Assembly (NCBI RefSeq): GCF_028737315.1
Contig: NZ_JAQZAO010000012.1
Location: forward strand, 88,129-152,128
Source of the DNA: Actinomycetospora lemnae
Lineage (GTDB): Bacteria > Actinomycetota > Actinomycetes > Mycobacteriales > Pseudonocardiaceae
DNA: 64,000 bases
Direction of reading: 5' to 3'
In this document: positions 8,529 through 17,480 of the stretch, piece by piece
How the letters are laid out: every line of letters begins with the position of its first letter
Numbering within the stretch: position 1 is the first letter of the stretch
The notes under the pieces: generated by a model
The model's database searches: none
What the model saw: only the letters and a program-made list of their open reading frames with translations
Told to the model about the DNA's origin: nothing
Position numbers and translations under genes: made by a program

Positions 8529-10496
8529 TCAGTCGCCGAAGGCCACCTGCACGTCGTCGGTCGTGGTGCGGACCGGCTGCGCCGGACCCATGCGCTCGGT
8601 CTCGACGCGGTCGAGCACCACCTCGTCGGCGACGATCGCGGGGTCGACGCGGAGGATCGCGTAGCCGCCCACGGCCCCGGCGCCGAAGCCGGGAGCGAAG
8701 ATCCGCTGCGGACGGGTGATCACCCCGTCGCGGACGGCGTCGTTCACCGCGATCGGGATGCTCGCGGCCGAGACGTTGCCCATGGACTCGATGTTGAAGT
8801 AGAGCTGGTCCTCGGACAGCCCGGCCTTCGCGGCCAGGTCGAGGATCATCGTCTTGTTGGCCTGGTGCGGGACGATGAGGTCGATGCTCTCGAGCAGGGT
8901 GCGGCCGGGGTCGTCGGGATCGGTCTGGTCGCGGAGCTCGCCGAGCATCTGGTCGAGGTAGCGCTGCACCAGCGACTTGACCTCGGGTCCGTAGACGGTG
9001 ATGTCGTTGTCGAACTCGGGGTTCGGCCAGATGATCGAGTTGACCTCCGACGCCGGCCCGCTCGCGTAGGTCTGCAGGACCTCGACGTCGACCGGGGCGC
9101 CGTCCGCCGCCGGGGCCACGACCATCGCCGCCGCGCCGTCGCCGAAGATCATCCTGGAGGTACGGGCACTGCCGATCTTGTCGGAGAACTTCTCGACGCA
9201 GACCAGCAGCACCGGCCGCTCGACCTCCTGGATCTGCCGGACCGCCTCGGCGAGCCCGTAGGGCAGACCGGCGCAGGCGGCGACCATGTCCATCGACGTG
9301 TGGGTCTGCTCCAGCCCCAGCTCCCCGGACACCCAGCAGGCGATCGAGGGGATCTGGCGGTTGCTGGTGCAGGTGCTGACCAGCACCGCGCCGATCTCGT
9401 CGGGCGCCCGGCCGGACTTCGCGAGCGCCGCGCGCGCGGCGTCCAGCGCGAGGTGGTGGGGGTCGCGCGCCGAGTAGCGCCGCTGGCGGATCCCGGTCTT
9501 GCGGGCGATCTCCTCCGCGCTCATCGGCGACCAGGAAAAGCTCGTGTTGCGGATGACGTCGACGTTGTCGCAGACGTGCTCGCCGCGCACCACGGCCAGG
9601 GCCTCCAGCGCGGGCTGCACCGCGAAGGCCTCGCGCACGCGCACCGGCGGGTAGGGCGTCCGGGGCGCCACCGGCTCGACCGGCGTGCTCGTCGTCCCCG
9701 CCGCCGCGGGGACGGTGTCGCGGTCCTGCTTGACCCGGTCGATGAACGCCCGGACGTCACGGTCGCGGGGGTGGAAGGTGACGACGAAGTCGTCGGGACC
9801 GATGTCGGCGGCCGAGCGCAGCGTGGTCCGGGAGCCGTCCCACGGGTAGAGGTTGTGCAGCACCATCGCCCACCGCGTGAGCGCCTCGAGCTCCGGCACC
9901 TCCTCGTCGGCGTCGAGGATCTCGTCGATCGTGAAGAGGTGGTGGTCGGGGTCGTGCTCGGGCATCACGAAGGTCAGGGCGTCGGGCTGCGCCGTGAACT
10001 CCGCGACGGTGGGCTTGATCGCGGGCAGCTCGGTGGCGTGGTGCAGCTTGTGCCGGAACACGTCGAAGAGCAGGGCGAAGACCCGGTCCTCGGCGTCGGC
10101 GGTCCACCGCGCCGGTAGCTCCTGGTAGGCCCGCTCGACCGCCGCGACCTTCCGATCGCGGTCCTCCCACGGCGTCAGCACCGGGAGGAAGACGTCGTCA
10201 CGGTGCCGGGGGACGTCGCGCCACCGGGTCGGGCGCTTGTCGAACATCGTCATCGAGTACCGGTTGACCCAGAACAGGTTCTGCCCGAGGTCGCGCAGCA
10301 GCTCGAAGCGGCTCGGGTAGGAGCCGCTCTCCACCCGGTGCAGGATGTCGGTCCCCGTCGGGGCCTTGGCCTCGAAGTCCCGCTCGATGACGGCCGTGAA
10401 CTGCTCGAGCGTGTCGAGGACCGTGAAGTCCAGCTCCCCGAGGAAGTTGGCCGGGAACACCAGGCGGCCATGACTGTTGATCACGAACGGCTTCAC
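8529..10496 (-). CDS. 3-oxoacyl-ACP synthase III-like ketosynthase with N-terminal extension
   Basis: A 655-residue protein. The C-terminal part (from about residue 290) is a KAS III thiolase-fold domain with the complete Cys-His-Asn triad: AACAG around the nucleophile, PHQAN for the histidine and GNVSAAS for the asparagine. It should condense a starter acyl group with a malonyl unit or transfer acyl groups. The first 260 residues (starting VKPFVINSHGRLVFP) belong to no family I recognise, and standard FabH proteins of about 330 residues lack them. The GTG at 10496 follows GGAGGTGA, a strong site, and is preferred over the open frame from 10556. It stands alone, convergent with the gene at 7782. 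The substrate is unknown; it may belong to specialised lipid or polyketide chemistry. Confidence 0.8.
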   Translation of the reverse strand: MKPFVINSHGRLVFPANFLGELDFTVLDTLEQFTAVIERDFEAKAPTGTDILHRVESGSYPSRFELLRDLGQNLFWVNRYSMTMFDKRPTRWRDVPRHRDDVFLPVLTPWEDRDRKVAAVERAYQELPARWTADAEDRVFALLFDVFRHKLHHATELPAIKPTVAEFTAQPDALTFVMPEHDPDHHLFTIDEILDADEEVPELEALTRWAMVLHNLYPWDGSRTTLRSAADIGPDDFVVTFHPRDRDVRAFIDRVKQDRDTVPAAAGTTSTPVEPVAPRTPYPPVRVREAFAVQPALEALAVVRGEHVCDNVDVIRNTSFSWSPMSAEEIARKTGIRQRRYSARDPHHLALDAARAALAKSGRAPDEIGAVLVSTCTSNRQIPSIACWVSGELGLEQTHTSMDMVAACAGLPYGLAEAVRQIQEVERPVLLVCVEKFSDKIGSARTSRMIFGDGAAAMVVAPAADGAPVDVEVLQTYASGPASEVNSIIWPNPEFDNDITVYGPEVKSLVQRYLDQMLGELRDQTDPDDPGRTLLESIDLIVPHQANKTMILDLAAKAGLSEDQLYFNIESMGNVSAASIPIAVNDAVRDGVITRPQRIFAPGFGAGAVGGYAILRVDPAIVADEVVLDRVETERMGPAQPVRTTTDDVQVAFGD

Positions 10497-11410
10497 CGCG
10501 TCACCTCCGGCTGTCCTGCGCGAGCGATGGCCCGGGTCAGCCACGTGGGTGCCCACTCTAGAAGAGCCGGGGAGCCGGGGGCCTGCGCGAGAGGTGCATG
10601 GGGTTCCCCCAGCCGGCGGTGGCGGTGGGTCCTCTCCGGTCCTCGCGGGTCACCGAGGGCCCCGTTGACATCGACGGATGGCCGCAGTCATGGCCATGGT
10701 CGGCGCGGTCAGGGACATCCCGGACGACGTGCCGCCCACGACACGGCCGACGACCCTGGTCAACGTCACCCGACGAGGCCATCCGCGAGGCCCGAGAAAA
10801 CGCCGGCGAGGCGGTCCAGACATTCGGCGAGCATCGGGGGCGACCATGCGTGCCCTTCCGAGCGAGTCCGGTCGATGCACCGTCCGTATCCGCGTCGTCG
10901 CTTTCCGCGAAATGCGGAACCGCACCGTCACGAACACGTTCCGTGGACGCCGCACGAATCTTGACCCGATGAGCCGAGGCGCTTCCAGGCGTTGAGCCGA
11001 GGGCGGTCCGCGATCCGTCTGCTCTTCACCCCGGCGTCTCCCGTCACGCGACTTCTCGGGCATACCCTCGACGCACGCGCCTGCTCCCCGTCGACGAGAG
11101 GAGCAACGATGGCCACCACGTCGATCGCGCCCGTTCGTCCGGCCGGCCTTCTCGAAGCCCTGCCTGCGCGCTGACGCCCGAGACGCGCCCCCAGCAGCCC
11201 GCCGCGGTCCTGCCTCGGTACGCGCCTCCACCGACCGTCGGCGCGATTCCTCGTGCGCGCACGTGACGTGCGCGTGCTGTACCGCCGACGATTTCCCTCA
11301 CGACGAATGTCCGGTCCGACGCGACCGCCGACTCCGGCGACGGCTCAGGCGCCCTCGCCGGGTCCTCGACGCCACGCGGAGAGCCTCGAGACGTATCCAG
11401 GAGATTGTTC
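10497..11410. other. intergenic region with hairpin and one short peptide frame
   Basis: About 0.9 kb separates the divergent ketosynthase and epoxide hydrolase genes. No frame here has convincing coding character apart from the 21-codon peptide at 11109. A 6-bp inverted repeat with a 5-base loop (TTCCGC at 10903-10908, GCGGAA at 10914-10919) and a direct repeat TGAGCCGAGG (10970 and 10993) are visible. A TTGACA at 10665 lacks a matching -10. The region probably holds both promoters and possibly an untranslated leader. Confidence 0.5.
11109..11174 (+). CDS. possible 21-residue leader peptide
   Basis: This ATG frame has an excellent Shine-Dalgarno box (AGAGGAG five bases upstream) and encodes MATTSIAPVRPAGLLEALPAR before TGA. 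It lies 236 bases upstream of the epoxide hydrolase in the same direction. It is too short for family assignment and has no run of one amino acid as in classical attenuators. It could be a leader, a small protein or chance. Confidence 0.3.
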   Translation: MATTSIAPVRPAGLLEALPAR

Positions 11411-12637
11411 GTGTCCCTCATCACCGATTCGCGGACAGACACGACCGTCCGACCATTCCGCATCGCGATCCCGGAAGAGGATCTCATCGACCTGCGCCGT
11501 CGCCTCGTCCACACGCGCCTGCCCTCCCGAGAGCTCGTGGAGGACCGCTCGCAGGGCGTGCAGCTGGACGCGGTCGAGGAACTCGTCCGCTACTGGGCGT
11601 CCGACTACGACTGGCGCGCGTGCGAGGCGAAGCTGAACACGCTGTCGCACTTCAAGACCGAGCTCGATGGCGTCGACATCCACTTCGTCCACGTGAGGTC
11701 GCCGCACCCCGACGCCCTGCCGTTGATCATGACGCACGGGTGGCCGGGCTCGGTCGTCGAGCTGCTCGACACCGTCGGCCCCCTGACCGACCCGACCGCG
11801 CACGGCGGCGTGCCCGAGGACGCGTTCCACCTGGTCCTGCCGTCGTTGCCCGGCTACGGGTTCTCGGACGCACCGACCGATCTCGGCTGGGACTCCGGCC
11901 GCATCGCTCACGCCTGGGCTCAGCTCATGGATCGTCTCGGCTACACGCGCTACGTCGCCCAGGGCGGCGACGTCGGCGCCGACGTCACCGACGCGATGGG
12001 CCGACAGGCCCTCGACGGGCTGCTCGGCATCCACGTCAACCTCCTCGCCGGCGCGCTCGGGCTCAAGGACCGACTGCCGGCCACGACCGACGAGGAGCGC
12101 GCCGCGCACGCCGCGGTCACCACGTTCACCACCGACGGCTTCGGCTACTTCCTCGAGCAGTCCACCCGTCCGCAGACCATCGGCTACGCCCTGCTCGACT
12201 CGCCGGTGGCGCTGGCGGCCTGGATGCTCGACCACGACACGGACAGCTACGAGAAGATCCGGCGCGCGTTCGTCGACGACGCGCCCGTCGGCAACCTCGG
12301 GCGCGACACGGTCCTCGACAACATCACGTTGTACTGGCTCACGGCGACCGGCGCCTCGGCCGCCCGGTGGTACTGGGAGTTCGGGCGGTTCGTGGCCGCG
12401 GCACAGGCGGCCGGCGAGGAGCCGCCGCCGGTCACGGTCCCGGTCGGCTTCACGACGTTCCCCGGCGAGCTCTGGGCCGCCCCGCGCAGCTGGGTCGAGA
12501 CGGTCTACCCCGGCCTCGCCTACTTCAGCGAGGTCGACCGGGGCGGCCACTTCGCCGCCTGGGAGGAGCCCGAGCTCTTCGCCCGGGAGATCCGGGCCGC
12601 CTTCGCGGACGTGCGCGGGGCGAGGTCACCTCGGTGA
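11411..12637 (+). CDS. epoxide hydrolase (EHN family, alpha/beta-hydrolase)
   Basis: A 408-residue soluble enzyme that should open epoxides to vicinal diols. The N-terminal EHN segment (about 8-110) packs against the alpha/beta-hydrolase core. Visible motifs are the oxyanion-hole HGWPGS, the nucleophile elbow GGDVGADV with Asp, and the C-terminal catalytic His in GGHFAAWE. Length and order match microsomal-type bacterial epoxide hydrolases. GTG 11411 has AGGAG at a spacing of seven; a TTG six bases earlier is too close to the ribosome site. Its stop overlaps the next start (GTGA), so it is translationally coupled to the thioredoxin-like gene. The physiological substrate is unknown. Confidence 0.88.
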   Translation: MSLITDSRTDTTVRPFRIAIPEEDLIDLRRRLVHTRLPSRELVEDRSQGVQLDAVEELVRYWASDYDWRACEAKLNTLSHFKTELDGVDIHFVHVRSPHPDALPLIMTHGWPGSVVELLDTVGPLTDPTAHGGVPEDAFHLVLPSLPGYGFSDAPTDLGWDSGRIAHAWAQLMDRLGYTRYVAQGGDVGADVTDAMGRQALDGLLGIHVNLLAGALGLKDRLPATTDEERAAHAAVTTFTTDGFGYFLEQSTRPQTIGYALLDSPVALAAWMLDHDTDSYEKIRRAFVDDAPVGNLGRDTVLDNITLYWLTATGASAARWYWEFGRFVAAAQAAGEEPPPVTVPVGFTTFPGELWAAPRSWVETVYPGLAYFSEVDRGGHFAAWEEPELFAREIRAAFADVRGARSPR

Positions 12638-13617
12638 CCGCGCCGGCCCGGTTGCCCGTCGAGGGCCCCCTGCCCGCCCTCGACGGCGCCACCGCCTGGC
12701 TGAACTCCGCACCGCTCACGCCGGCCGGCCTGCGGGGCACGGTGGCCGTGGTCCAGTTCTGCACCTTCTCCTGCATCAACTGGCTGCGCACGGTGCCCTA
12801 CGTGCGGGCGTGGGCCGAGAAGTACCGCGACGACGGCGTCACGGTCATCGGCGTGCACTCGCCGGAGTTCCCGTTCGAGCACGACGAGCAGGAGGTCCGG
12901 TCCGCGCTCGAGGGCATGGGCATCCGGTACCCGGTCGCGATCGACGACGACTTCGCCATCTGGCGCGCGTTCGACAACGCGTACTGGCCCGCCCTCTACT
13001 TCGTGGACGTCGAGGGACGGGTCCGGCACCACCACTTCGGCGAGGAGGACTACGAGCGCTCGGAGAGGGTCATCCAGCACCTGCTCCGTGAGTCGGGCGT
13101 CGGCGACGTCGACGAGGGCCTCGTGTCGGTCACGCCGGACGGCGTCCACCTCGCCGCCGACTGGGCCGACCTGCGGACGCCGGAGACGTACACCGGCTAC
13201 GCCCGGGCGACCGGCTTCGCGGGACCGGGCGGCCTGCGCCTCGATCGTCGGAGCGTCTACGTCGCGGCCGAGCGCCTGCGACGCAACGACTGGGCCCTCG
13301 TCGGGGACTGGACCGTCCGTGCCCGGGCCACGACGCTCGACGAACCCGGCGGCCGGATCGTCCACCGCTTCCACGGGCGCGACCTGAACCTCGTGCTGGC
13401 CCCTGGCGCCGAGGGACCGGTGCGCTTCCGGGTGCGGATCGATGGCGGGCTGCCGGACGACGCCCGCGGGCTCGACGTCGACGAGCAGGGCGAGGGGAGC
13501 GTGGTCAGGCCTCGGCTCTACCAGCTCGTCCGACAGCGCCAGCCGATCGCCGACCGCACCGTCGAGATCACCTTCGCCGACGCCGGCGTCGAGGCGTACG
13601 TCTTCACCTTCGGATGA
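12634..13617 (+). CDS. thioredoxin-fold protein with DipZ-type C-terminal domain
   Basis: A 327-residue protein. The redoxin domain (about 10-150) contains FCTFSCINW, where CTFSC is a C-x3-C variant, and the AhpC/TlpA-like segment GVTVIGVHSPEFPFEHD. The remaining half (about 175-327) matches the carbohydrate-binding-like C-terminal domain of mycobacterial DipZ. DipZ also has a CcdA membrane domain, which is absent here, as is any signal peptide, so this form appears cytoplasmic. The GTG at 12634 overlaps the epoxide hydrolase stop by four bases. The role is probably thiol or peroxide chemistry, and the link to epoxide metabolism is an inference. Confidence 0.75.
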   Translation: MTAPARLPVEGPLPALDGATAWLNSAPLTPAGLRGTVAVVQFCTFSCINWLRTVPYVRAWAEKYRDDGVTVIGVHSPEFPFEHDEQEVRSALEGMGIRYPVAIDDDFAIWRAFDNAYWPALYFVDVEGRVRHHHFGEEDYERSERVIQHLLRESGVGDVDEGLVSVTPDGVHLAADWADLRTPETYTGYARATGFAGPGGLRLDRRSVYVAAERLRRNDWALVGDWTVRARATTLDEPGGRIVHRFHGRDLNLVLAPGAEGPVRFRVRIDGGLPDDARGLDVDEQGEGSVVRPRLYQLVRQRQPIADRTVEITFADAGVEAYVFTFG

Positions 13618-13652
13618 CCGAAGGTCTCGTGGAGCTGAGGAGGTCGACCGAC

Positions 13653-15151
13653 GTGGTGACCGCCCCCGCACCGCCGACGGTGCCGCTGGCCTCCCGGGCC
13701 GGGCGGTGGCTCATCGTCGCCACCGCCCTCGGCTCGGGGGTGGCGTTCCTCGACGGGTCCGTGGTCAACGTGGCGCTGCCGGCGATCGGCGAGGAGCTGG
13801 GCGGCGGCTTCTCCGTCCTGCAGTGGGTGCTCGACGGCTACCTGCTCACCCTCAGCGCGCTGCTGCTCCTCGGAGGGGCGCTCGGTGATCGCTACGGTCG
13901 TCGCCGGGTCTTCCTGCTGGGCCTCGTCGTCTTCACCGTGTCGTCCCTGGCCTGCGGTCTCGCCCCGACCGGGCCCGCGCTGATCCTCGCTCGTCTCGCG
14001 CAGGGCGTGGGCGGCGCGCTGCTGATCCCCGGGAGCCTGGCACTGATCGACTCGGTCGTCCGTGAGGACGACCGTGGGCGCGCCGTCGGCACGTGGGCCG
14101 GACTCAGCGGCGTCGCGGCCGCGGTCGGGCCGTTCCTGGGCGGGTGGCTGGTCGACGCGGCCTCGTGGCGCTGGGTGTTCCTGATCAACGTCCCCCTCGC
14201 CGCCGTCGCGTTCTGGGTGACGGCGCACCACGTGCCCGAGACCCGGGACGCCTCGGCGACCGGCCGGCTCGACGTCGCGGGCGCGGCCGCGGCCACCGTC
14301 GGGCTGGGCGGGATCGTGTACGGCCTCATCGAGGCCCCGGTCCACGGCTGGGACGCGATCACCGTGGGCGCCACCGTCTGTGGGGCGCTGGCCCTGGCCG
14401 CGTTCCCCGTCATCGAGCTGCGGGCCGCGGCCCCGCTGATCCCGCTGTCGTTGTTCCGCTCCGCGCAGTTCACCGGCGCGAACCTGGTGACCTTCGCCGT
14501 CTACACCGCTCTCGGTGGCGCGCTGTTCCTGCTCGTCCTGCAGCTCCAGCAGGGCCTGGGCTACTCCGCGCTGGCCGCCGGACTCGCGTTCCTCCCGTTC
14601 ACCGCGATCATGCTGCTCCTCTCCGGCCGGGTGGGAGCCCTCGCCCAGCGGGTGGGCCCGCGCTGGCCCATGACGCTCGGCCCCGTCGTCGCCGGAGTCG
14701 GGCTCGCGCTGCTGGTCGGGGTCGTACCGGGCGCCGCCTACGCCACCACCGTGCTGCCGGCCGTCGTCGTCTTCGGTGTCGGGATGGCGCTGACGGTGGC
14801 ACCGCTGACCTCGGCGGTGCTCGCGTCGGTCCAACCCGAACACGTCGGTGCGGCGTCCGGTGCCAACAACGCCATCTCCCGGATCGCGAGCCTGCTCGCC
14901 GTCGCCGTGCTCCCGCTGGTCGTCGGCCTCGACGGCAGCGGGACCGGTCCGCTCGGGCGGGGTTCTCCCGGGCCATGCTCATCTCGGCCGGGCTCTGCGT
15001 CCTCGGAGGCGCGGTCGCCGCCGTCACGATCAGCCGCGGCGCTCCGGCCGAGCCACACGTGCTGCCGGGGCTGCACCAACCCTGTCAGTCCCCCGCCCCG
15101 GCGCGTCGCCCACCACCGGCCGACGGCCGCGGCCGGGTCGGCGAGCGATGA
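13653..15151 (+). CDS. MFS drug/solute exporter (DHA2, EmrB/QacA type) with probable frameshift
   Basis: A 14-helix efflux transporter. Visible family signatures are GVAFLDGSVVNVALPAIGEE in the first helix, the loop GDRYGRRRVFLLG and motif C around GVAAAVGPFLGG. Frame analysis shows a break near 14,945-14,965. The frame in use leaves the family sequence after VVGLDGSGTGP, while the expected last helix (FSRAMLISAGLCVLGG) continues one frame over and ends at 15151. The break lies in a GC-rich stretch and may be a real mutation or a sequencing error. Unshifted, the frame stays open into the next gene. GTG 13653 has GGAGG nine bases upstream; the ATG at 13614, overlapping the previous stop, is the alternative. 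Confidence 0.7.
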
Positions 15152-15182
15152 GGGAAGAGATCACCATCAGGAGCGTGACGGC

Positions 15183-15791
15183 ATGACCTTCGTCTCCCGA
15201 GGCTTCCGGAGCCGACCCGGAGCCCGTCGACACAGGGACGACCTCCCTCCCGGGCAGTACGACGTCGGCGGCGGGTTCCCCGTGCTGTCCGCCGGGCCCA
15301 CCCCTCGGACCGCCCTCGAGGACTGGGACCTCAGCGTCACCGGTGAGGTCACCGAGCCGGCGCGCTGGACCTGGCGGGAGTTCCAGGCGCTGCCTCGCGA
15401 GGACGTCACGGCGGACATCCACTGCGTGACGAAGTGGTCGAAGTTCGACACGACGTGGAGCGGGGTCTCCGTGGAGACCCTGCTCGACGCCGTCGAGACG
15501 TCGGCGGACTACGTGATCGCCTTCTGCGACGGGGGATACACGACGAACATCCCGCTCGAGGACGTCGTCGGGGGCAGCGCCTGGATCGTCGACCAGTACG
15601 ACGGTGAACCGCTGACCGCCGAGCACGGCGGCCCGGCCAGGCTGTTGATCCCGCACCTCTACTTCTGGAAATCGGCGAAGTGGGTGCGCGGGCTCCAGCT
15701 GTCGAGCACGGACGAACCCGGCTTCTGGGAGACGCTGGGATACCACGACTACGGTGACCCATGGCGCGAGCAGCGGTACGCCGGCGACTGA
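15183..15791 (+). CDS. sulfite oxidase-like molybdopterin-dependent oxidoreductase
   Basis: A 202-residue cytoplasmic molybdoenzyme of the sulfite-oxidase/MsrP fold. It has the oxidoreductase molybdopterin domain only, with the molybdenum-ligating cysteine in DIHCVTKWSKFDTTW. The conserved GGYTTNIPLED and LLIPHLYFWKSAKW segments of the family are present. There is no Tat signal and no dimerisation domain, as in the compact actinobacterial form. The ATG at 15183 follows AGGAG. It precedes a flavin reductase and a DUF6510 gene, a conserved trio in actinobacteria, which suggests the reductase supplies its electrons. The substrate is unknown. The same reading frame is open upstream into the MFS gene. 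Confidence 0.85.
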   Translation: MTFVSRGFRSRPGARRHRDDLPPGQYDVGGGFPVLSAGPTPRTALEDWDLSVTGEVTEPARWTWREFQALPREDVTADIHCVTKWSKFDTTWSGVSVETLLDAVETSADYVIAFCDGGYTTNIPLEDVVGGSAWIVDQYDGEPLTAEHGGPARLLIPHLYFWKSAKWVRGLQLSSTDEPGFWETLGYHDYGDPWREQRYAGD

Positions 15792-16495
15792 CGTGGCGGC
15801 TCGCCACCATCGTGTCCACCACCGTCGAGGCCGCCTCCGCCCGGAGGTTGTCGCTGCGGATCGACGGCTGGGAAGGCCATCTGGCGGGCCAGCACGTCGA
15901 TGTCCGGCTGACGGCACCCGACGGCTACCAGGCCCAACGGAGCTACTCCATCGCCTCGGCGCCGGAGAGCCCGACCGTGGATCTGGTGGTGCAGCGGGTG
16001 GCCGACGGAGAGGTGTCGCCGTACCTCGTCGACGAGCTGCGGGTCGGCGACGAGCTGGAACTGCGCGGCCCGATCGGCGGCTACTTCGTCTGGCACCCCG
16101 ACGTCGACTCGCCGCTGCAACTCGTGGCGGGCGGCTCGGGGGTCGCGCCGTTCCTGGCGGTGTTGGACCACCACGCCGCCATCCGCTCGTCGGTGCCGGT
16201 ACGGCTCCTCTGTTCGGCCAGGACTCTCGACGACGTCATCGGGGCGGAGCGTCTGGAGGGCCACGCCGACCGCGGCGTCGCCGTGACGATCGCCCTGACA
16301 CGTGGGGCACCACCGGGATGGACGGGGCTCCGGGGCCGCGTCGAGCCGGCGACGATCCGGCAGCACACGCTTCCCGTCGAGCAGCAACCGCGGATCCTGG
16401 TGTGTGGCCCCACCACGTTCGTCGAGGCCGTCGCCGACGGCCTCGTCGACGACGGTCACCCGCCGGCCGCCATCAAGATCGAACGATTCGGATGA
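15761..16495 (+). CDS. FAD/NAD-binding ferredoxin reductase-type oxidoreductase
   Basis: A 244-residue member of the ferredoxin-NADP reductase family without a ferredoxin domain. The FAD-binding barrel contains the diagnostic RSYSIASAP, and the nucleotide-binding half has GGSGVAPF and VCGPTTFVEAV. It would pass electrons from NAD(P)H through FAD, most likely to the adjacent molybdoenzyme, since the pair is conserved. The ATG at 15761 lies inside the upstream gene (31-base overlap), so translation is probably coupled. No alternative start gives a complete N-terminal strand. Confidence 0.85.
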   Translation: MARAAVRRRLTWRLATIVSTTVEAASARRLSLRIDGWEGHLAGQHVDVRLTAPDGYQAQRSYSIASAPESPTVDLVVQRVADGEVSPYLVDELRVGDELELRGPIGGYFVWHPDVDSPLQLVAGGSGVAPFLAVLDHHAAIRSSVPVRLLCSARTLDDVIGAERLEGHADRGVAVTIALTRGAPPGWTGLRGRVEPATIRQHTLPVEQQPRILVCGPTTFVEAVADGLVDDGHPPAAIKIERFG

Positions 16496-16509
16496 CCGGA
16501 GGAGCAGCA

Positions 16510-16776
16510 GTGACGACGGATTCCCGACGACTGGACGGCAATGCCGCGGCGGGACGGCTGGCGGACGTCTTCGCCTTCGACGCGACCGTGGTGCAGACCC
16601 GGTGCGGTACGTGCGGCACGAGGGCCCCGTTGGGGCAGTACCACCTGTACGCGGACGCGCCGGGCATGGTCGTGCGCTGCCCCGCCTGCGAGAACGTGGT
16701 GTTGCGGGTGGCCCAGACCCCCGGCCACACCTGGCTCGACCTGGGCGGTGCCGTGACGCTCGACATCGCCGAGTGA
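16510..16776 (+). CDS. DUF6510 family zinc-ribbon protein
   Basis: An 88-residue protein with two CxxC pairs, C-G-T-C near residue 34 and C-P-A-C near residue 59, forming a zinc ribbon. It matches the DUF6510 family found next to sulfite oxidase-like/ferredoxin reductase pairs in actinobacteria. GTG 16510 has GGAGGAG just upstream; ATG 16492, which overlaps the reductase stop, would add six residues. The function is not known. The conserved context suggests a maturation or electron-transfer accessory of the molybdoenzyme. Confidence 0.75.
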   Translation: MTTDSRRLDGNAAAGRLADVFAFDATVVQTRCGTCGTRAPLGQYHLYADAPGMVVRCPACENVVLRVAQTPGHTWLDLGGAVTLDIAE

Positions 16777-16910
16777 TCCCCTCGACCGCGGTCCCGACCG
16801 CCCGTCCGACTCGAGCGCGACTCGGTGCGTGAGCTGCGCCGGCTGACGCCCCGCCGGTGGCGGTGTCCTCCCGGCGAGCCGACCTGCCGCGGTGGCGTCC
16901 CCGCGGCGGC

Positions 16911-17267
16911 TCAGGTCAACCCGGCCGCGGCCAGCCACGACCGCGCGGCCGGAGCCCCGAGGTGGACGAGGTGCAGCGAGACGCCCTCGCGCCGAGCGCG
17001 CGCGCGGACCCGCGCCAGGACCTGGACGCCGAGGGGATCGCAGGACGGGACCGCCGAGAGGTCGAGCACGATGACGTGACGGCGGCGGTCGAGCTCGGCG
17101 TCGAGGTGCCTGCTCAGCGTCTCGGCACCGTCGAGCGACACGGGACCCGACACCGTCACGATCACCCCGTGGGCGGCGTCGACGGGACGCACGTCGACGG
17201 CCGTCGTCGTCGAGCTCGACGTCGAGCTCGCGAGGCCGTCGTGGGCAGGAACAACGAGGTCGGTCAC
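16911..17267 (-). CDS. STAS domain protein (anti-sigma factor antagonist-like)
   Basis: A 118-residue single STAS domain. The signature strand-loop-helix reads LDLSAVPSCDPLGVQVL. In phosphorylatable antagonists such as SpoIIAA this loop is DSSGL; here it is DPLG, so the serine target of anti-sigma kinases is absent. The protein may act constitutively or use another mode, as MlaB-like STAS proteins do. GTG 17267 with GGGGAGA upstream marks the domain start; the longer frame adds unrelated residues. No anti-sigma kinase or sigma gene is adjacent. Confidence 0.78.
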   Translation of the reverse strand: MTDLVVPAHDGLASSTSSSTTTAVDVRPVDAAHGVIVTVSGPVSLDGAETLSRHLDAELDRRRHVIVLDLSAVPSCDPLGVQVLARVRARARREGVSLHLVHLGAPAARSWLAAAGLT

Positions 17268-17480
17268 GGCGTCTCCCCGGCACGTGGGTTCGATGCCGGG
17301 CTGCACAGCTCAACCGACGGCGGCCCGCCCCACCTACCCCGTCGGCCAGCAGGATTCACGCCTCCCTGCGCATTGGGGCTGATCGGCGCGTGTCTTCTCG
17401 GCCGACCGGCCGACCGGCCGGACGGATGGTGCACACGATCCGCTGCGATCGGGTCGGAGAATTCCTCGGCCCGACAGCCG

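Noticed and set aside
10203..10964. 253-codon plus-strand frame across the ketosynthase start
   Set aside because: The first part is antisense to the ketosynthase and the rest has no coding signature.
13614..15791. MFS-molybdoenzyme fusion protein as one gene
   Set aside because: The joining segment loses family similarity, the proper MFS end is in another frame, and the molybdoenzyme has its own AGGAG-ATG start.
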